From Haloterrigena gelatinilytica (GTDB lineage: Archaea; Halobacteriota; Halobacteria; Halobacteriales; Natrialbaceae), in the NCBI RefSeq assembly GCF_013342145.1, contig NZ_JABUQZ010000001.1:1364001-1428000 (forward strand): a stretch of 64,000 nucleotides of DNA, given 5' to 3'. The translations under genes were made by a program, and so were the position numbers. The notes beneath the pieces are model-generated. The model did no database searches, had not been told where the DNA came from, and was given only the letters and a program-made list of their open reading frames with translations. Below, in pieces: positions 61,120 through 64,000 of the stretch (position 1 is the stretch's first letter; every line of letters begins with the position of its first letter).

Positions 61120-62370
61120 TTAGGCCTCGAGGTGCTCGAGTCGGGCGTACCGACCCGCCCGCCAGCCCGTCAGGAGCGCGACGACGGTCCCGACGACGAT
61201 CGCCAGGGCGAACCCGACGGCGTACACCTCGAGGGGCGTCCGCAGGAGCGACTCGAAGCCGACGACCGTCGCCGTGAGGCGGTTGAGTCCGCGCGTGAGC
61301 AACGGCGTCGCGGCGAGGCCGACGACTCCGCCCAGCAGCCCGATGACCAGCCCCTGGACGCCGATCGTCCCCGCGAGGACCCACCGCGAGAGGCCGACCG
61401 CCCGGAGCGCGGCGAGTTCGTCCCGCTGCTGGTAGGCCACGAGGGCGAACAGGTTGACCGTCAGGACGATGCCGCCGACCAGCGAGAGCCCGACCAGCGT
61501 CGCGCCGCTGGCGAGGACGAGCGGCCGTTCTTCGACCATCGACCCGATCTGCTCGTCGCTCGTGCGGACGTCGTAGCCCGGATACGCCGCGTCCAGGTCC
61601 TCGGCGACGGCGTCGCGGTCGGCCCCCTCCTCGACGCTGGCCGTGACGAACGTCGCCCGGTCGGTGCCGGTCGTTCCGGCGACCGCCTGCAGGTCAGTCA
61701 GCGGCACCGTCTCGACGTCCGTGCCGAGGAACTGCGAGTAGTAGGAGGCGATGCCGACGACGGTGAACTCGTTGTCTCGGGCCGTCTGGCGGCTGGTCCC
61801 GACGGAGACCGTATCGCCGACCGAGACGCCCAGCGACTCGGCCGTGCCGGGATCGAGCACGATCTCCTCCGTCGTCGGCTCGCTCGGCCGGTCGGCGGCG
61901 GAGTAGTTGCCGTCCGAGTGGTTCATCTCGGTCTCGAACCCGCCGCCGGCCTCGAAGTCGAAGCCGTCGTGGGTCTCGTGGACCCCGACCGCCGACGTCC
62001 GCACCGCGTCGTCGCCCGTCGCGACGTAGAGTTCGTGCATCGCGATCGGCGAGGCGGAGCTGACGTCGTCGCGTTGGGTCATCTCGGCCGACATCGCGTG
62101 GGCGTCGACGATCGGGTTCGCCGTGTCGCTGGATTCGGGATCGATCGATTCGCTCGTGACCCAGATGTCCCGGCCGGCGTTCTCGAGGCCGTTCTCTCCC
62201 GTTTCGACGACGCCGACGCCGAGACTCGCCAGTAGCGTCACCGACAGCACGGCAAGCGCCACCGCGAGGACGGTCAGCGCGGTCCGACCGGGCGAGCGGC
62301 GAAGCTGTGCGAACGCCAACCCGACGACGGCCCGCGTTCGGACCGCCGCGCGGCGCAGTCGCGGGCTCAT
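61120..62370 (-). CDS. ABC transporter permease, MacB/LolC type
   Basis: A 416-residue permease: one N-terminal helix (RTALTVLAVALAVLSVTLLA), a long extracellular MacB-like periplasmic core domain (about residues 60-280), then three C-terminal helices of the FtsX domain (TLVGLSLVGGIVLTVNLFAL, QRDELAALRAVGLSRWVLAG). Such systems move lipids, lipoproteins or drugs, or transmit mechanical signals. It overlaps the upstream permease by 4 bp and ends the operon. Confidence 0.88.
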   Translation of the reverse strand: MSPRLRRAAVRTRAVVGLAFAQLRRSPGRTALTVLAVALAVLSVTLLASLGVGVVETGENGLENAGRDIWVTSESIDPESSDTANPIVDAHAMSAEMTQRDDVSSASPIAMHELYVATGDDAVRTSAVGVHETHDGFDFEAGGGFETEMNHSDGNYSAADRPSEPTTEEIVLDPGTAESLGVSVGDTVSVGTSRQTARDNEFTVVGIASYYSQFLGTDVETVPLTDLQAVAGTTGTDRATFVTASVEEGADRDAVAEDLDAAYPGYDVRTSDEQIGSMVEERPLVLASGATLVGLSLVGGIVLTVNLFALVAYQQRDELAALRAVGLSRWVLAGTIGVQGLVIGLLGGVVGLAATPLLTRGLNRLTATVVGFESLLRTPLEVYAVGFALAIVVGTVVALLTGWRAGRYARLEHLEA

Positions 62371-63641
62371 CGCCCCACCTCCGTCAGGACGGACGTGCGA
62401 GCCGCGACGACCAGCGGGTAGGGGACGGCCACCAGTCCCGCGACGAGCGCGACGGCGACCGCGTAGGGAACGAACAGCGGATGGAGTTCGGCGACGGCGC
62501 CCGGCGCGACGGTCGCGCTGGCGATCCGGTTGACGGCGTAGATCCCGCCCGCGCCGAGCGCGACTCCCACGAGCGCACCGCCGAGGGTCGTCAACAGCGT
62601 CGAGACGGCGACGATGGCGAGCCGACTGCGCGTCGTGAAGCCGACCGACTCGAGGACGGCCAGCGTCCGCCGGTCCTCGTTGACGGTCATCCCCATCGTC
62701 GTCGCGACGAACGAGGCGCAGATCGCCACGCCGACGATCAGCGCGAGCAGGCTCGTCGCGAAGGCCAGTTCGTCCTCGAACAGCGTTGCGGGGTTCGTTC
62801 GATCGACCGACTGGACCGTCGCCTCGGGATAGGCGTCGGCGGCGGCCGACTCCGCGGCGGCGTCGTCGCCCCACACCAGCACCTGATCGGCCAGTTCGCC
62901 GTCGGACGCCCCGGTCAGCGCCTGCAGTTCGCTCAGGTGGATCAGCCCGACCGGCGTCTCGGTCTCGCCGTCGCCGGCCGTCTCGACCGCCGCGACCGTC
63001 GACGACGGCGCCGCGCCGTCGGGCAACTGCTCGCCGCCCGGCGTGAGCTCGTCGCCGGCCTCGGCCTCGAGTCGATCCGCCGCGGCCGCCGAGAGCACGA
63101 TCTCGCCCCGGCGCGGGCCGTCGTACGAGCCGTCGGCGTAGTGGGGATCGCCGGACTCGAGTTCGTCCGTCGGAAGCCCGGCGACGGTGCGGGAGGCGTC
63201 GTCGGGGACGACGCCGACGAGCAGGATGCGCTTCGACTCGCCGTCGGCCGACTCGAGCGCGACCGGTTCGACGAGCACCGGGGAGGCGTGGCCGACGCCG
63301 TCCCGATTCCGGATCCGCTCGGCGCGCGCGTTGGCCTCGCCGAGCTGGGACTTCTCGACGCCGTCGACCGCCGCGAGGGAGTCGCTTTCCGCGGGAGCGA
63401 CGCGGACGTCGGCGTCGTCCTGGTCGACGGTGGCGCCGTCGGCGAGCCCCAGCGCGATCCCGGTGACGACGATCAGGAGAGCGATGGTCAGCGCGACGGC
63501 GGCCGTCGTCGCCGCGAGCCGTCGCGATCTAGTCCCCGTCGCGCGCTTCCAGAGGCGGACGACCGAGACGGTGACGACCCCCCACCAGCGAGCGCGGCGA
63601 CTGCCCGCGGTCGTCGTCTCGAACCGATCGTCACCTGCCAT
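62367..63641 (-). CDS. ABC transporter permease, MacB/LolE type
   Basis: A 424-residue second permease with the same plan: an N-terminal helix (LAATTAAVALTIALLIVVTG), extracellular domain with conserved VGVVPDDASRTVAG-like segments, and a C-terminal FtsX domain (LLALIVGVAICASFVATTMG, RRTLAVLESVGFTTRSRLAI). It pairs with the permease at 61120-62370 to make a heterodimer. Its start lies 11 bp inside the end of the ATPase gene. Confidence 0.88.
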   Translation of the reverse strand: MAGDDRFETTTAGSRRARWWGVVTVSVVRLWKRATGTRSRRLAATTAAVALTIALLIVVTGIALGLADGATVDQDDADVRVAPAESDSLAAVDGVEKSQLGEANARAERIRNRDGVGHASPVLVEPVALESADGESKRILLVGVVPDDASRTVAGLPTDELESGDPHYADGSYDGPRRGEIVLSAAAADRLEAEAGDELTPGGEQLPDGAAPSSTVAAVETAGDGETETPVGLIHLSELQALTGASDGELADQVLVWGDDAAAESAAADAYPEATVQSVDRTNPATLFEDELAFATSLLALIVGVAICASFVATTMGMTVNEDRRTLAVLESVGFTTRSRLAIVAVSTLLTTLGGALVGVALGAGGIYAVNRIASATVAPGAVAELHPLFVPYAVAVALVAGLVAVPYPLVVAARTSVLTEVGR

Positions 63642-64000
63642 CGTCGACCACCCGCCCGTCGCGAAGCGTGACCACGCGGTCGGCGACGGCCAGCGTCGAG
63701 TCGTCGTGGGAGGCGACCAGCACGGTCCGGTCGCGTCCGATGTCCGTCAGGAGGTCGAGCACGTCCGCGCCGGTCGCCGTGTCGAGCTCTCCCGTCGGCT
63801 CGTCGGCGACGATCACGTCCGGATCCGTCACCAGCGCCCGAGCGATCGCGACGCGCTGGCGTTCGCCGCCGCTGAGTTCGCCCGGAGAGTGGTCGATCCG
63901 GTCCCCGAGGCCGACCTGCTCGAGCAGCGACTTGGCCCGCTCGCGTCGCGTCGATCGGCCGATCCCGGCCTGGACGAGGGGGAGGGCGACGTTCGCGCGG
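63631..64000 (-). CDS. ABC transporter ATPase, LolD/MacB type, truncated by window edge
   Basis: The C-terminal 122 residues are visible. The signature is LSGGERQRVAIARALV, Walker B is VIVADEPTGELD, and the switch His is in VLVASHDDSTLAVADRV. The Q-loop/Walker A part lies to the right of the window. It drives the two permeases encoded downstream; all three overlap and form one operon. Confidence 0.93.
   Translation of the reverse strand, partial: RANVALPLVQAGIGRSTRRERAKSLLEQVGLGDRIDHSPGELSGGERQRVAIARALVTDPDVIVADEPTGELDTATGADVLDLLTDIGRDRTVLVASHDDSTLAVADRVVTLRDGRVVDDGR

Noticed and set aside
60804-61277. A 158-codon frame across the stem-loop array
   Set aside because: It continues into the 3' part of the permease gene and its residues are forced by the hairpins; treated as a by-product of the repeat.
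1-64000. CRISPR arrays or classical restriction-modification and defence operons
   Set aside because: No regularly spaced repeats and no recognisable Cas, restriction or toxin-antitoxin proteins were seen.

Overview
The window is a GC-rich, acidic-proteome chromosomal segment of a haloarchaeon. Signs are the Asp/Glu-rich proteins, leaderless genes with archaeal TATA boxes about 25-30 bp before the start, Tat-dependent lipoprotein signals, a PGF-CTERM protein, archaeal GatE, SRP19, Gar1, Dph2 and Orc1/Cdc6, and many haloarchaea-only families (HalOD1, DUF6517, DUF5805, DUF7139, DUF7344). The flavour is that of the Natrialbales (Natrinema/Haloterrigena-like), but the species cannot be fixed from sequence alone.

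Layout. 0-5.7 kb: the end of a sugar-phosphate isomerase/epimerase, small HalOD1, membrane and zinc-ribbon proteins, then a pterin/folate block (mptE, a candidate small RNA, a divergent folP) and orc1/cdc6. 5.7-6.5 kb is a gene-free replication origin: a nearly perfect 31-bp inverted pair of origin-recognition boxes, further degenerate copies, and a striking cluster of eight CTAG tetranucleotides in 61 bp. 6.7-13.8 kb: trmJ, a zinc-ribbon protein, a divergent EamA exporter/Lrp regulator pair, gatE, an unknown gene, a 48-residue membrane microprotein and an exported cupredoxin. 14-19.1 kb: an acyltransferase-3 protein and a cobalamin-type importer (btuD-btuC divergent from btuF). 19.2-24.4 kb: srp19-gar1, a presenilin-like protease, a DUF6517 lipoprotein, cysS, and a BolA protein. 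24.5-29.7 kb: a tandemly duplicated YdbS/YdbT-type PH-domain membrane gene pair plus another membrane protein.

29.8-34.2 kb is a complete sugar ABC importer operon (binding protein, two permeases, ATPase), followed by fumC, a UspA protein, a CBS/DUF21 membrane protein and a C2H2 zinc-finger protein. 38.0-47.9 kb is an accessory region with lower GC and relaxed codon use. It holds an IS4-type transposase, three transcriptional regulators, a response-regulator remnant, a geranylgeranyl-reductase-like flavoprotein, an extra-looking tyrosyl-tRNA synthetase coupled to a small regulator, and a 2.2-kb stretch without genes. It ends at two perfect palindromes just upstream of a DUF5805 (ribbon-helix-helix-like)/tyrosine-recombinase operon; one palindrome has a dif-like 8-6-8 layout.

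49.6-64 kb returns to core-like content: a HisG-like protein, a long acidic coiled-coil protein, a metallo-beta-lactamase-fold hydrolase, a two-DUF7344 regulator, an exported superoxide dismutase, dph2, a DUF7139 membrane protein beside an actin homologue of the salactin/volactin type, a zinc ribbon, a METTL5-type methyltransferase, an unusual run of stem-loops (60.79-61.06 kb), and a LolCDE/MacB-type ABC transporter that runs off the right edge. No rRNA, tRNA or CRISPR array was recognised.
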